DNA of 64,000 nt from CADEDV01 sp036383515 (GCA_036383515.1 DASVOE010000079.1:1-64000); one strand, 5' to 3'. Numbered from the stretch's first letter, positions 8,367 through 18,491 are shown. Numbers and translations: made by a program. Notes: a model not told the origin generated them from the sequence alone.

Positions 8367-9536
8367 TCAATTAAGTAGGGGATTGGTTTCTATTTCATTT
8401 GTATCCACTCCGTCATAATCTCTTATCACGTTATAGAGTGTTCCTCTTTCTACGGGTTTTCTCTTCGCTTGTTTGATCAGCGTTACCAATTGTGCCGTAC
8501 TCATCGAAGGATTTTGTTCTTCAGATCCGGCCATTGAATAAATCTTCGTGGTGTCATCAATGGTGCCATCAATATCATTTACTCCAAACGAAAGTGATAG
8601 CTGTGCGTTTTGCCTGCCCAGCATGGGCCAGTAGGCTTTCAGGTGAGGGAAGTTATCCATATAGATGCGGGCAATTGCATACATTCTCATGTCTTCAATA
8701 ATACTGCTTTCTGCCACATTGCTCATATCATTATCCTTGTTGCGGAATTTTAAAGGAATGAATGTATTGAAACCGTTTGTTTTATCCTGTAATTCCCGCA
8801 GTCGTTTCATGTGGTCAATACGATGATGGAATTTTTCGATATGGCCATACAGCATAGTGGCATTGCTATGCATACCCAGTTTATGAGCAGCTTCATGTAT
8901 ATACAACCAGCCGGTTCCATCCACTTTGTCAGCGCTGATCAATTCTCTTATTTCAGGATGAAATATTTCAGCTCCTCCACCGGGTAAAGAATCTAAACCA
9001 GCAGCATGTAAATAGCTCATACCATCTTCAATACTCATTTTTGCTTTGCGAAACATATAGTCTAATTCTACTGCAGTAAATCCCTTGATATGAAGGTCAG
9101 GGCGATGCGTTTTTATCTTTCGCATCAGCTCAGCAAAAAATTCAAGATTCATTTTTGGATGCACTCCTCCCACAATATGTACTTCTGTTACTGGTTTGCC
9201 ATCATATTTTTTTACGATGTCAAGCATTTGCTCCATCGTCAACTCCCATCCTTCATCGCGGTGTGCATACAGGCGGGAATAGGAACAAAAGTTGCAACTG
9301 AATACGCAAACATTGGTAGGCTCGATATGGAAGTTGCGGTTGAAATAAGTGATATCTCCATGCAATTTTTCACGGATCGAATTGGCAAGGCTGCCAACAA
9401 AACCCAGGCTCGCTTTTTCAAATAAATACAAACCATCCTCCTCTGTTATTCTTTCGCCGGCATTCACTTTATCCGCTATTGTTCTTAATTCTTTTGAAGA
9501 AGACAGAGCTAGAGAGCCATTAATGATCATATGCAT
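8367..9536 (-). CDS. mqnE: Aminofutalosine synthase, radical SAM
   Basis: A cytoplasmic radical SAM enzyme of the futalosine menaquinone pathway. It joins the adenosyl radical to 3-[(1-carboxyvinyl)oxy]benzoate to make aminofutalosine. The iron-sulfur motif CVFSCNFC (CxxxCxxC) sits near residue 77 from the start used, and VHIVGGVHPKMN, KGFTAVELDYM and GLDSLPGGGAEIFHPEIR match MqnE rather than MqnC. A GTG at 9557 would extend the protein by seven residues, but it lies on the last base of a good -7 promoter box (9564-9557), so ATG at 9536 or 9530 is the likely start, leaving a short leader. Other mqn genes are not in the window. Confidence 0.93.
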   Translation of the reverse strand: MHMIINGSLALSSSKELRTIADKVNAGERITEEDGLYLFEKASLGFVGSLANSIREKLHGDITYFNRNFHIEPTNVCVFSCNFCSYSRLYAHRDEGWELTMEQMLDIVKKYDGKPVTEVHIVGGVHPKMNLEFFAELMRKIKTHRPDLHIKGFTAVELDYMFRKAKMSIEDGMSYLHAAGLDSLPGGGAEIFHPEIRELISADKVDGTGWLYIHEAAHKLGMHSNATMLYGHIEKFHHRIDHMKRLRELQDKTNGFNTFIPLKFRNKDNDMSNVAESSIIEDMRMYAIARIYMDNFPHLKAYWPMLGRQNAQLSLSFGVNDIDGTIDDTTKIYSMAGSEEQNPSMSTAQLVTLIKQAKRKPVERGTLYNVIRDYDGVDTNEIETNPLLN

Positions 9537-9556
9537 GGACAAATTATAATGAGACA

Positions 9557-9564
9557 CAAAGTTA
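9557..9564 (-). promoter_or_regulatory. Bacteroidota -7 promoter box for mqnE
   Basis: On the minus strand the sequence is TAACTTTG, an exact match to TAnnTTTG. It lies 21 bases before the ATG at 9536. A T-rich tract about 17 bases further upstream could stand in for the -33 box, but it has no clear TTTG. Confidence 0.45.
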
Positions 9565-9581
9565 CGCTATGGGCCTAATAG

Positions 9582-9607
9582 AAAAACCTCCTGTAGAGGA
9601 GGTTTTT
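9582..9607 (-). terminator. Terminator of the M43 protease gene
   Basis: aaaaacctcc (9582-9591) and ggaggttttt (9598-9607) pair perfectly around a six-base loop. Read on the minus strand this is a hairpin ending in five T, 20 bases after the stop codon of the protease gene. It is symmetrical and could work both ways, and it insulates mqnE from the gene upstream. Confidence 0.85.
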
Positions 9608-9627
9608 GAAACTATTACAATGAAGTT

Positions 9628-12600
9628 TTATTGTTTAATGATCTTTTCTTTCACATTGCGTTTATCAGAATAACCAAGATTAATGATATAAAGACCGGCC
9701 GATTTGCCTGTAAGATCAACCGTTACCTGGTTGGCAGCATCACCCGAATATTTTTGTTGCCATACCAATTGTCCTGCAGTATTATAAATTGAAATATGAC
9801 GCAGGGTGGTTGGTGGCCGGAGATGCCATACTGTAAATTGATTATGGAAAGGATTGGGAAGGATAAGGTAGCCCTGTGATTTTAAAGCAGCCGGTAATAT
9901 TCTTGTAGACAGGTTTACATTATCAATATAAACGTTGTTGACATTATTGTTTGTATTTCTGAATACTACCTGGATGGGCCCGTTGGGTGCAAAGGCGGTA
10001 GTGAGATCAATCACTTCTGTTCTCCATTGCGAAAGGTTGTTCGGTATAAATTCAGTACCGGCCGGAAAACTTCCTGTGGTGGTTTGGAGAGCTGTCCCCC
10101 ATTTTTTCCAGACAGAAGTAAACGTTGCACCACAGTTCGAGGTTATTAAAACTTCCAGGGTATCCAGATCCGCTGTAGTATTATTTTGTACTGCTGCAAG
10201 GTCAAAGGAAAGTCGAACAGAGTCCACCCCTGTATAAGTAATGACAGGACTATAAAGTTCATCAATCCTGTTTTTTTGTGTATAAGCAAAGTTGCGGATA
10301 TAGGCAGAAGCTGAACTGTTTTTGCCCACATTAGTTTTTGACCAGGTAATGCCAGCATCTGCATTGGCGATAGCCCAGTTGGCAGGAGGAAAAGCTGTTG
10401 TTTCAAATCCTTCAGTTAATGGAGCTGCGATAGTGCCTGTGACACCAAATGTTTTCACCAATGTATCATTGAGCAGTTGCTGATCTCCCGTTCCGCTGGC
10501 CGATACAGGATTAGCTGAAAATACTTTTATCGTATGCTGACCTGAAGCTAATCCGGCTATGGCAGGAGTAAGATTAACAGGCATCGTTGCATTTCTTGCA
10601 AGGTTTACACTTGTAACATTGGTAATTTGAGACGGGCCATTGTCTATGCTGTAAGAAATGTTGAAGCCAGTTATATTTTCAACACCAACGTTCTTCACTG
10701 TTGCCTGTGCTGTAAAATTGCCATTGCATTCTACCAGTAGCGGTTTATCGATAGAAGCAACCTGCAGATCGCGGTTGAACAATAACTCGATATTGATATT
10801 ATCTACAAAAAGATTATTACCATAATCAGATGTAGCTAACCATCTTATCAATATAGGGCCACCAGAAAGAATAGAACCTGTAACTAAAACGGATTCTGTT
10901 TTCCAATCGGCTGATGACGCAGGAATAAATTCGGCATCGGGAGTTCCGGCAACTGTTGTGAGACCCGTGCTGCTGTTTTTATCATAGACAGTAGTCCATG
11001 ATAAACCACAATCTTTACTTACCTGCACTTGTAACCGGTCGTCAGAACCGGTAAATCTCCGGTGAGAAATATCAAAGTTGATGTTTATAGCAGGGCTGTT
11101 TACTATTTTGATATACGGTGTAGCGATGCTAAAACTTGTTCCTCTATAATAGTTCCAGAAATCTGCTTTAATAGACCAGTCACTTTGTTTTCCTGTATTT
11201 ACTCTTAACCATTTTCGAGCTGAAGCCACCGGGTCAGGAGTAATTGACCAACCTGCAGGAGGGAATGGCGTGGTTTCAAAACCTTCAGGAGGTATGAAAG
11301 TGACGCCTGTTGTGAATGTAAACACAGAAGTAGCCGTATCATTAGCAGGAGCAGCATCCGCAACTCCATTAGGAAGTGTGCTATGAATTTTCAATATGTT
11401 ATTTCCCAGTGTGGGAGTAATAGGTACTGTTGTCAATGTAATAGCAGTGCTTTCACCAGTGGCCAGGTTACCTGACCAACTTTGAAATCCTATAGTGGTA
11501 CCATTCAGGATAACATTGATATTAGCTGAAGTAAGATTGTTGGCGCTAAAATTCGTAAGAGTGATCTGTGGATTAATGGGTGAACAGGCATTTGATGATC
11601 CATTGGCAGGATAAAGTATTGTAGAGATTTTCGCATCATTGTTTAATAATACAACCGGCACACAACCATTGGAAGTAAGGTAGCTCGGCCTGAATGTATT
11701 AATTGCTTGTTCAGCTCTCAATACCTGTCCTTTTGTAAACATAGAATAACAGGCGTCATCTGTATAATCCATATAATTCTGAAACATCTTGCCCGGAGGA
11801 TTTGGCGATTCCGGGCAACCAGATGGAACAGCAACTACTACAGGTGACTGAGCGGGGCAACCAGCGCTTAAAGATGATTGCTTGGGTGTATCATCCAATG
11901 ATGAAGTAATCGGAAAATCATCACCGCAGGACGCATCACCGTTAATATGTCTTAACCAGAAATAATGACCCGCTTCATGAACCAGGGTGCGGCCTCCGTT
12001 GAATCTTGTTACTGATCCACCAGGCACACTCTGTGCTAATACAACCACTCCCTGCTGGTTGAGTCCCCAGGTGGGATCTTCTGGACTTCCTATCGGGAAG
12101 GATGCGTATCCTAAACTTCCTGATTCTTCAAAATTAGTAAGCCATACATTGAAATATTTAGTAGGATCCCATGCATCAGAACCGCCGTCTGCAGAGGATT
12201 TAACAGGATCATTGGCAGAGGGGCCTTCGGAAATAGTAGAAGATACTACCCTTACAATACCGGTAGCAGGAAGACCGCCAGGTGTACGTTTTGCCAAACA
12301 AAATTGAATACCAGAATGACCTCTCACTGCCTGGAATTCTGCGGGCACATTAGAACTATCTGCATTTAAACCAGCATAGTCCAGGTTTAATCTTGTTAAC
12401 TGTGCCATGATCATGGCATCTGTTAATAGAGCCTGCTGGGCAGCCGGCAACACCACATGAAATACGATGGGAATAGTTATGTTCAGTACATTGGTTCTGC
12501 CGGCATCCTGATGTTGCGCACGACGGATCATCGCTTCTCCCAATTTCTTTTCACTTGTTTCATATTGCGCTTTGAAACCGGGGTATTTATTCTTCATGGC

Positions 12601-12717
12601 TTCCAGCCAGTCATTCGTACCACAAGTACGATTTTGCGGATTATGTTGCTGTGCATTTGTATTTATGGAAAAGGAAAGAACAAAGTAGCAAAGGAGGAGT
12701 AAGGCTTGTTTTTTCAA
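9628..12717 (-). CDS. Secreted M43 (pappalysin-like) metalloprotease with T9SS sorting domain
   Basis: A 1029-residue exported protease. The signal peptide covers residues 1-22 (ends NTNAQ). The catalytic domain (about 70-350) has the zinc motif HEAGHYFWLRH with His247, Glu248, His251 and His257, and a Met-turn in QNYMDYTDD. Two jelly-roll modules of the choice-of-anchor type follow (EGFETTPFPPAGWSI near 470, EGFETTAFPPANWAI near 770), separated by a CARDB/Ig-like region. The last about 80 residues (LPNPFHNQFTVWHL to the terminal KIIKQ) are a type A T9SS sorting domain, so the enzyme should be exported by T9SS. The start is TTG: no ATG lies between it and the upstream in-frame stop, and the signal peptide begins exactly there. 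Confidence 0.9.
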   Translation of the reverse strand: MKKQALLLLCYFVLSFSINTNAQQHNPQNRTCGTNDWLEAMKNKYPGFKAQYETSEKKLGEAMIRRAQHQDAGRTNVLNITIPIVFHVVLPAAQQALLTDAMIMAQLTRLNLDYAGLNADSSNVPAEFQAVRGHSGIQFCLAKRTPGGLPATGIVRVVSSTISEGPSANDPVKSSADGGSDAWDPTKYFNVWLTNFEESGSLGYASFPIGSPEDPTWGLNQQGVVVLAQSVPGGSVTRFNGGRTLVHEAGHYFWLRHINGDASCGDDFPITSSLDDTPKQSSLSAGCPAQSPVVVAVPSGCPESPNPPGKMFQNYMDYTDDACYSMFTKGQVLRAEQAINTFRPSYLTSNGCVPVVLLNNDAKISTILYPANGSSNACSPINPQITLTNFSANNLTSANINVILNGTTIGFQSWSGNLATGESTAITLTTVPITPTLGNNILKIHSTLPNGVADAAPANDTATSVFTFTTGVTFIPPEGFETTPFPPAGWSITPDPVASARKWLRVNTGKQSDWSIKADFWNYYRGTSFSIATPYIKIVNSPAININFDISHRRFTGSDDRLQVQVSKDCGLSWTTVYDKNSSTGLTTVAGTPDAEFIPASSADWKTESVLVTGSILSGGPILIRWLATSDYGNNLFVDNINIELLFNRDLQVASIDKPLLVECNGNFTAQATVKNVGVENITGFNISYSIDNGPSQITNVTSVNLARNATMPVNLTPAIAGLASGQHTIKVFSANPVSASGTGDQQLLNDTLVKTFGVTGTIAAPLTEGFETTAFPPANWAIANADAGITWSKTNVGKNSSASAYIRNFAYTQKNRIDELYSPVITYTGVDSVRLSFDLAAVQNNTTADLDTLEVLITSNCGATFTSVWKKWGTALQTTTGSFPAGTEFIPNNLSQWRTEVIDLTTAFAPNGPIQVVFRNTNNNVNNVYIDNVNLSTRILPAALKSQGYLILPNPFHNQFTVWHLRPPTTLRHISIYNTAGQLVWQQKYSGDAANQVTVDLTGKSAGLYIINLGYSDKRNVKEKIIKQ

Positions 12718-13011
12718 AAAAGGATAGTTTAATATTTAAGAATGCCGGATTTAGACATAAACCATCAAATTTATACAGAATAATAAAAATTACCAGAAAA
12801 AATATTCATCTTAAAAACGGCTCTGTGAGTGATTTTTCAGTCATCTTAACGTCAACTTTTTAAACCCGGTTGCTTTAGCTGTAACTGATGATCTTTAAAC
12901 AATAAATGATTCCTGGTTAAAATGACGGGCACCCCGCCTGTTTATTCTTTTTATTCAAAATGATTATCTTCCCTTTTTGCTCACCAATATATTTTTTTAA
13001 ACGATTTGTAT
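12718..13011. other. Divergent intergenic region, no gene seen
   Basis: 294 bases between the leftward M43 protease gene and the rightward nucleoside permease. The sequence is AT-rich and must hold both promoters. I found no convincing promoter pair, hairpin or short gene in it. Confidence 0.5.
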
Positions 13012-14271
13012 ATGAATCTTAAATCCCGGCTTATCACGCTGAGCTTTTTACAATTTTTTGTTTGGGGAATCTGGCTTATTTCATTGGGAGGATATATGTT
13101 CATCAGTTTCGGCAATGAACCTAACATTGGTTTTAAAATTGGCAACGCCTATGGCACGATGGGCTGGGCATCTTTATTCATGCCTGCATTAATGGGAATT
13201 TTGGCCGATAAGTATATAAGGGCAGAAGTGCTGCTTGGTATTTGTCATATATTGGGGGGACTTGGATTATATTACGCAAGCACGGTAGACAGTGCAGGGG
13301 GCATGATCTGGGCAATCTTCCTGGTAAGCTGCTTCTATATGCCTACCATTTCATTAAGCAATACCGTTTCTTATACTTTATTAAGTAAAAACAATTTTGA
13401 TGTTCAAAAAACATTTGCACCCATTCGTGTGTGGGGAACGGTAGGGTTTATTGTAGCAGAGTGGGCAGTGGATTTATTGGGATGGACACAAAACAACAAC
13501 CAATTTTATTTTGCAGCAGTGGCTGCTTTATTTACCGGTTTGTATTGCTTCAGCCTACCCCGCATTGAAGTGGATAAATCCATAGTGAAAAGATCCTTCG
13601 CCACCCGTTTGGGTTTAGATGCTTTCCAGTTATTTAAAAACCCTATGATGGCAAAATTCTTTTTGTTTGCCATGCTGCTGGGAGCTGCATTGCAAATCAC
13701 CAACATGTTTGGCAATCCTTTTCTCGGTGATTTTGGAAAAATACCAGAGTATGCAGATAGTTTTGCTGTGAAGCATAGCAATATATTGATCTCTCTTTCC
13801 CAGATTTCAGAAACATTGTTTATCCTCGCCATTCCTTTTTTCCTGAAAAGATTTGGCATCAAACAGGTAATGCTTATCAGCATGATTGCGTGGGTGCTGC
13901 GATTTGCTTTGTTTGGTATAGGAAATCCGGGATCAGGTCTTTACCTGCTTATTCTTTCCATGATCGTGTATGGAATGGCATTTGATTTCTTTAATATTTC
14001 AGGGTCGTTATTTGTAGACCGCGAAGCTAAGCCTGGTATTCGTGCCAGTGCACAGGGTTTGTTTATGCTAATGACCAACGGGCTTGGCGCTATTTTGGGA
14101 GGACTATTTGCCGGTAAAATTGTGGACTACTTTACCAATGCTGCCGGTAATAAAGATTGGCAAAACATCTGGTTTACGTTTGCCGGTTATGCTTTGGTTA
14201 TTGCTGTACTGTTCTTATTAATATTTAAATACAAGCATAATCCGAAAGAGGTGTTAAGCGTAAAGCATTAG
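13012..14271 (+). CDS. Nucleoside permease, NHS (NupG-like) family of the major facilitator superfamily
   Basis: A 419-residue inner-membrane transporter with about 12 transmembrane helices. Stretches such as LQFFVWGIWLISLGGYM, GIAY-like GNAYGTMGWASLFMPALMGI, LADKYIRAEVLLGICHILG, MPTISLSNTVSYTLL, IRVWGTVGFIVAEW and GMAFDFFNISGSLFVDRE are typical of the nucleoside:H+ symporters. It probably imports nucleosides using the proton gradient. ATG at 13012 is used; a TTG two codons upstream adds nothing. It stands alone and ends at a strong bidirectional terminator. Confidence 0.88.
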   Translation: MNLKSRLITLSFLQFFVWGIWLISLGGYMFISFGNEPNIGFKIGNAYGTMGWASLFMPALMGILADKYIRAEVLLGICHILGGLGLYYASTVDSAGGMIWAIFLVSCFYMPTISLSNTVSYTLLSKNNFDVQKTFAPIRVWGTVGFIVAEWAVDLLGWTQNNNQFYFAAVAALFTGLYCFSLPRIEVDKSIVKRSFATRLGLDAFQLFKNPMMAKFFLFAMLLGAALQITNMFGNPFLGDFGKIPEYADSFAVKHSNILISLSQISETLFILAIPFFLKRFGIKQVMLISMIAWVLRFALFGIGNPGSGLYLLILSMIVYGMAFDFFNISGSLFVDREAKPGIRASAQGLFMLMTNGLGAILGGLFAGKIVDYFTNAAGNKDWQNIWFTFAGYALVIAVLFLLIFKYKHNPKEVLSVKH

Positions 14272-14298
14272 ATAAAAATCATTCGGGACAAGACAGCA

Positions 14299-14338
14299 TA
14301 AAAGTAAACCCCGTTCAATTGAACGGGGTTTACTTTTA
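14299..14338. terminator. Bidirectional terminator, 40-base perfect inverted repeat
   Basis: A perfect palindrome with arms of 20 bases, reading taaaagtaaaccccgttcaa on the left. The GC block aaccccgttc pairs with gaacggggtt and the A and T tracts at the ends give a T tail in both directions. It lies 28 bases after the permease and 40 bases beyond the thioredoxin stop, which converges on it. Confidence 0.92.
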
Positions 14339-14344
14339 ATCATG

Positions 14345-14363
14345 CCACGATTTTAAACCGTGG
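14345..14363. repeat. Short REP-like palindrome
   Basis: ccacgattttaaaccgtgg is a near-perfect inverted repeat (ccacg against cgtgg, with one mismatched pair inside). It lies between the 40-base terminator and the thioredoxin stop. Similar GTGG-ended palindromes occur at IS200/IS605-type ends and as REP sequences, but no transposase is nearby, so it may just be part of the thioredoxin terminator. Confidence 0.4.
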
Positions 14364-14377
14364 GTTCAGCCACATAT

Positions 14378-14695
14378 TTAAATATGCGCTTCAATCTTTT
14401 TTACAAAGTTTCCTTTTGGTTGTGCACCTACTAATTTATCTACTACCTGTCCTCCTTTGATGAAAAGGATCGCAGGGATAGAAGTGATGCCATAGTTCAT
14501 AGATACCTGTGGATTATTATCTACGTTCACTTTACCTACATTCACTTTGCCATCATACTCTTTTGAAAGTTCTTCGATAACGGGGCCGATTGCACGACAA
14601 GGTCCACACCACTCAGCCCAAAAGTCTACTACGGTCAGTTTATCAGAAGCCAGCACATCAGTCTGGAAATTGGAATCATTGAATTCTTTTGCCAT
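14378..14695 (-). CDS. trxA: Thioredoxin
   Basis: A 105-residue cytoplasmic disulfide reductase of standard length. The active site WCGPCR sits near residue 30, preceded by LTVVDFWAEW. The cis-proline loop GITSIPAILFIKGG and the C-terminal VGAQPKGNFVKKIEAH are both present. It reduces protein disulfides using NADPH through thioredoxin reductase, which is not in this window, and can also serve MsrA (gene at 25961). It is transcribed alone on the minus strand. A box TAAATTTG on that strand (14767-14760) could be its -7 element, with no clear -33 partner. Confidence 0.97.
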   Translation of the reverse strand: MAKEFNDSNFQTDVLASDKLTVVDFWAEWCGPCRAIGPVIEELSKEYDGKVNVGKVNVDNNPQVSMNYGITSIPAILFIKGGQVVDKLVGAQPKGNFVKKIEAHI

Positions 14696-14867
14696 TGTAT
14701 TGATTTTAATTTTTTGTTTGTTCGTTAATTTACGATCCTTCGATTTACTCAGAGGATTGCAAATTTAAGTCCGTTATAAATAACATGCAGGGATGGCATA
14801 AAGTTGTGTAAAACTTGACATTCTTTGGTATCGGTTTGCAGGCTTATCTGCTAAATAGTCCTACTTA

Positions 14868-17800
14868 TCAATTCGTTAACACCTGTACTTCCAGTTCTGG
14901 CTTTTCCTGTAAAAAATGGATCATCTCTTCATTCATTTCAAACCCGCTATTAGTATTAACAAGGCTGATCTTCAGCTTATTCCTTGGTTCAGCGAGAATA
15001 ATGCGTAAAGAAGCATTGCCCGGATAATTCCGCATATTCTTTTCTACAAACTGGATGATATCTTCGTTTACATCTTTAGGATGCACCTGGATATTTACCT
15101 GTCTTGTTAATGTCCGCTTTAATGTTTCGGCCAGTGATACCTGCTGCACTTTGAATTCAAACTCAGCTTTATTATACCGTTGTTTGAAATATCCCGTGAT
15201 GTATACAGTGCTGCCCAGTTGTAAAAAAGGAGAGAGCCGTAAATAATCTTCACTGAATAAAGGAAATTCCATTTTGCCGGTGTAGTCTTCCATAATATAA
15301 GTACCGAATTTATTTCCGCTGCGGGCCACCCGGTGTTGCACATCGGCGAGCAACCCAATCAAACGAAACATCCGGCCGGGATTAGGATGCATGGTGATCG
15401 TTTCTTTAAACTCATTGAAGTCGGCAATGGTGGTGGCGCCATAGTGATACATTTCAAAACGATAATTATCTAACGGGTGACCGCTCAGAAACATGCCTGT
15501 TGTTTCTTTTTCATGATCTAATTGTTTGGTCAATGACCACGGTTCACATACCGGTAAGCGGGGTGGCGGTATTTCCATGCTAATTGGCAGATCACCAAAC
15601 AACGTATTGGCTGTTGTTGCATTTTGAGTGGTAATGATCTGGCCATACTTTATCACTCTTTCCAAACCCGTAGCTGTTTCTCCTTCCGGTATGGCAAAAT
15701 ATTGCGCCCGGTGATGTTCAGTAAAACAATCAAAAGCACCGGCATAGGCCAGGCTCTCCAGTGTTTTTTTATTAACGGTACGCTGGTTGATACGTTTGAT
15801 AAAATCAAAAATGTTGGGATAGTGTCCGGCCTTTGCTCTTTCGGCAATGATGCTTTCTACTGCAGCTTCACCCACACCTTTCAATCCACCGAGTCCAAAA
15901 CGAATCTCACCTTTATCATTCACTGCAAATCCTTTTAATGATTCGTTGATATCAGGTCCCAGTACTTTTATTCCCATTCGCTTACACTCTTCCATAAAGA
16001 AGGTGATCTTTTCAATAGCGCCGGCGTTGTTCAACACGGCCGACATATATTCGGCAGGATAATGTGCTTTTAAATAAGCGGTTTGATAAGCAACGTATGC
16101 ATAGCAGGTAGAGTGCGATTTATTAAATGCATATTGTGCAAACGCTTCCCAGTCGGTCCATATTTTTTCTAAGGCTTCAGCAGGCAATAGCTTTTCTGTA
16201 GCTCCTTTGATGAACTGCGCTTTCATCTTATCCAAAACAGATTTCTGTTTTTTACCCATGGCCTTCCGCAATACATCCGCATCGCCTTTGCTGAAACCAG
16301 CGAGTTTTTGTGCCAGCAGCATTACCTGTTCCTGGTACACCGTGATGCCATAGGTTTCTTCTAAAAATTCTTTCATCTCCGGCAGATCATAGGAAATGGG
16401 TTCACGGCCATGTTTACGGTCAATATAATTAGGGATATAAGCTATAGGGCCCGGACGATACAAGGCATTCATGGCAATGAGATCACCAAATTTATCCGGC
16501 TTTAATTCCCGTAAATATTTTTGCATGCCTGCGCTTTCAAACTGGAAAGTGCCGATCGTTGATCCATGCTGGTAAAGTTCAAATGTTTTTTTATCATCCA
16601 ATGGTATAGCGTCGAGGTCTATTGTTATACCATGGAGCATCTTGATAAGATTCAGGGCATTCTTAAGGATCGTTAATGTTTTCAATCCCAGGAAGTCCAT
16701 CTTGATAACACCGGCTTCTTCGATCACATTTCCTTCGATCTGCGTTACCCACAGGGTAGATTCTTTGGAAGTAGCTACAGGAATTAATTCAGTGAGATCT
16801 CTTGGCGCAATGATGATACCCGCTGCATGAATGCCTGTATTGCGAACGGAACCTTCCAAAATTTCTGCTTCATGCAATACTTTGCTGGCCGGTAAACTTA
16901 AGTTATCATAAATTTCACGAAGCTTTTTCACGTTCTCTAAATCATCACTTCCCAGTCCATCTTTTTCTTCCAATGATTTTTCACCATCTTTTATTTTCAT
17001 TGGCGCATGAAGTACTCTTTTCAATACAATGCCCGGACGATCAGGAACGAGTTTAGCCAATACGTTGGATTCGGCCAGTGGAAGGTCCATTACCCTCGCT
17101 ACGTCTTTGATACTCATCTTAGCCGCCATGGTGCCATAGGTAATGATCTGCGCTACCTGGTTCTTACCATATTTGTCAACAACGTAATCAATCACTTTTT
17201 GTCTGCCTTCATCATCAAAGTCGGTATCGATATCGGGCATTGACTTACGATCGGGATTCAGGAATCTTTCGAAAAGTAAATTGTATTTAATAGGATCAAT
17301 ATTCGTAATACCGATACAATAGGCCACTACTGATCCGGCAGCAGAACCCCTGCCGGGTCCTACGAATACCCCAATATCTCTGCCGGCACGAATGAAATCA
17401 CTTACAATAAGAAAGTAACCGGCAAACCCCATCGTTTTCACTGTGAATAATTCAAACCGGATACGTTCATCAATCTCCGGGGTTATTATATCATATCTTT
17501 TTTTTGCACCTTCCCACGTTATATGTTCAAGGTATTCATCCTGCGTAGAAAATTCTTTGGGCACCTGGAAGAAGGGAAGCAGTATCTCTCTTTTCAGGTT
17601 CAGGAGATCAACCTTATCCACGATCTCATTGGTATTGTCCAACGCTTCCGGCAGATCGTGAAATACGTTGGTCATCTCTGCTGTGGTCTTAAAAAAGAAT
17701 TGATCGTTGGGAAAAGCAAAGCGTTTGTCTTTTACATTGATATCATCATCAGCAAAGTCACGCAGGGCAGGAGTGGTTATCTTTTCGCCTGTATTGATGC

Positions 17801-18488
17801 AAAGTAAAATATCATGCGCATTAAAGTCTGATTGCTCTACATAATGCGAATCATTACTGGCAATGATCTTTACATTGTACTTGCGGGCCAGTTTTATCAA
17901 AGCAAGATTTACTTTATCCTGCTCCGGCATACCATGCCGCTGCAGCTCTACGTAAAAATCTTTCTGAAAAATATTCAGCCACCATTTGAATTCATTCTCG
18001 CCTTCTTCTTCACCTTTTTTTAAGATAGCCTGTGGCACCGACGCACCCAAACAGCAGGTGGTGGCGATCAACCCTTCATGGTATTGTAAGATAAGTTCCT
18101 TATCGATCCGTGGATACTTGCTGTACATTCCTTCTATGTAACCCAGCGAAGTAAGTTTGACCAGGTTTTTATAACCCTGTTCGTTCTTTGCCAGTAAGAT
18201 CTGGTGGTGACGTATATCTTTTTGCTCTTTGGTAAATGTTTTCTGGTGACGGCTGGCGGTGACATAGAATTCACATCCTACAATTGGCTTCACTTTTACG
18301 TTACCATTTTCATCTTTGTGCTTATACGCTTCCGCAACAAAGTCAAAAACGCCAAACATATTGCCATGATCGCTGATCGCCATCGCCGGCATACCATCAG
18401 CAATTGCTTTTTTATAAAGATTGGAAATAGAAGCAGCTCCATCCAGCAGGGAATATTGTGTGTGTACGTGTAGGTGAGAAAATTTCAT
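14868..18488 (-). CDS. dnaE: DNA polymerase III alpha subunit
   Basis: The 1206-residue replicative polymerase. The N-terminal PHP domain begins at once (FSHLHVHTQYSLLDGAASI; AISDHGNMFG). The polymerase core carries FVGPGRGSAAGSVVAYC and the catalytic aspartates of MPDIDTDFDDEGR, then AAKMSIKDVARVMDLP, RNTGIHAAGIIIAP, NALYRPGPIAYIPNYI, VYQEQVMLLAQKLAGFS and the tandem helix-hairpin-helix. An OB-fold nucleic-acid domain lies near the C-terminus (FRLIGLLADVQHRVARSGN). It has no proofreading exonuclease of its own. ATG at 18488 gives the exact family N-terminus. The heptanucleotide tandem repeat at 18492-18547 ends only three bases from this ATG, so it lies within the leader or promoter. Confidence 0.98.
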   Translation of the reverse strand: MKFSHLHVHTQYSLLDGAASISNLYKKAIADGMPAMAISDHGNMFGVFDFVAEAYKHKDENGNVKVKPIVGCEFYVTASRHQKTFTKEQKDIRHHQILLAKNEQGYKNLVKLTSLGYIEGMYSKYPRIDKELILQYHEGLIATTCCLGASVPQAILKKGEEEGENEFKWWLNIFQKDFYVELQRHGMPEQDKVNLALIKLARKYNVKIIASNDSHYVEQSDFNAHDILLCINTGEKITTPALRDFADDDINVKDKRFAFPNDQFFFKTTAEMTNVFHDLPEALDNTNEIVDKVDLLNLKREILLPFFQVPKEFSTQDEYLEHITWEGAKKRYDIITPEIDERIRFELFTVKTMGFAGYFLIVSDFIRAGRDIGVFVGPGRGSAAGSVVAYCIGITNIDPIKYNLLFERFLNPDRKSMPDIDTDFDDEGRQKVIDYVVDKYGKNQVAQIITYGTMAAKMSIKDVARVMDLPLAESNVLAKLVPDRPGIVLKRVLHAPMKIKDGEKSLEEKDGLGSDDLENVKKLREIYDNLSLPASKVLHEAEILEGSVRNTGIHAAGIIIAPRDLTELIPVATSKESTLWVTQIEGNVIEEAGVIKMDFLGLKTLTILKNALNLIKMLHGITIDLDAIPLDDKKTFELYQHGSTIGTFQFESAGMQKYLRELKPDKFGDLIAMNALYRPGPIAYIPNYIDRKHGREPISYDLPEMKEFLEETYGITVYQEQVMLLAQKLAGFSKGDADVLRKAMGKKQKSVLDKMKAQFIKGATEKLLPAEALEKIWTDWEAFAQYAFNKSHSTCYAYVAYQTAYLKAHYPAEYMSAVLNNAGAIEKITFFMEECKRMGIKVLGPDINESLKGFAVNDKGEIRFGLGGLKGVGEAAVESIIAERAKAGHYPNIFDFIKRINQRTVNKKTLESLAYAGAFDCFTEHHRAQYFAIPEGETATGLERVIKYGQIITTQNATTANTLFGDLPISMEIPPPRLPVCEPWSLTKQLDHEKETTGMFLSGHPLDNYRFEMYHYGATTIADFNEFKETITMHPNPGRMFRLIGLLADVQHRVARSGNKFGTYIMEDYTGKMEFPLFSEDYLRLSPFLQLGSTVYITGYFKQRYNKAEFEFKVQQVSLAETLKRTLTRQVNIQVHPKDVNEDIIQFVEKNMRNYPGNASLRIILAEPRNKLKISLVNTNSGFEMNEEMIHFLQEKPELEVQVLTN

Positions 18489-18491
18489 AGT

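Noticed and set aside
14345..14363. End of an IS200/IS605 element
   Set aside because: No transposase gene or second end is nearby. Only a palindrome remains, so it is listed as a REP-like repeat.
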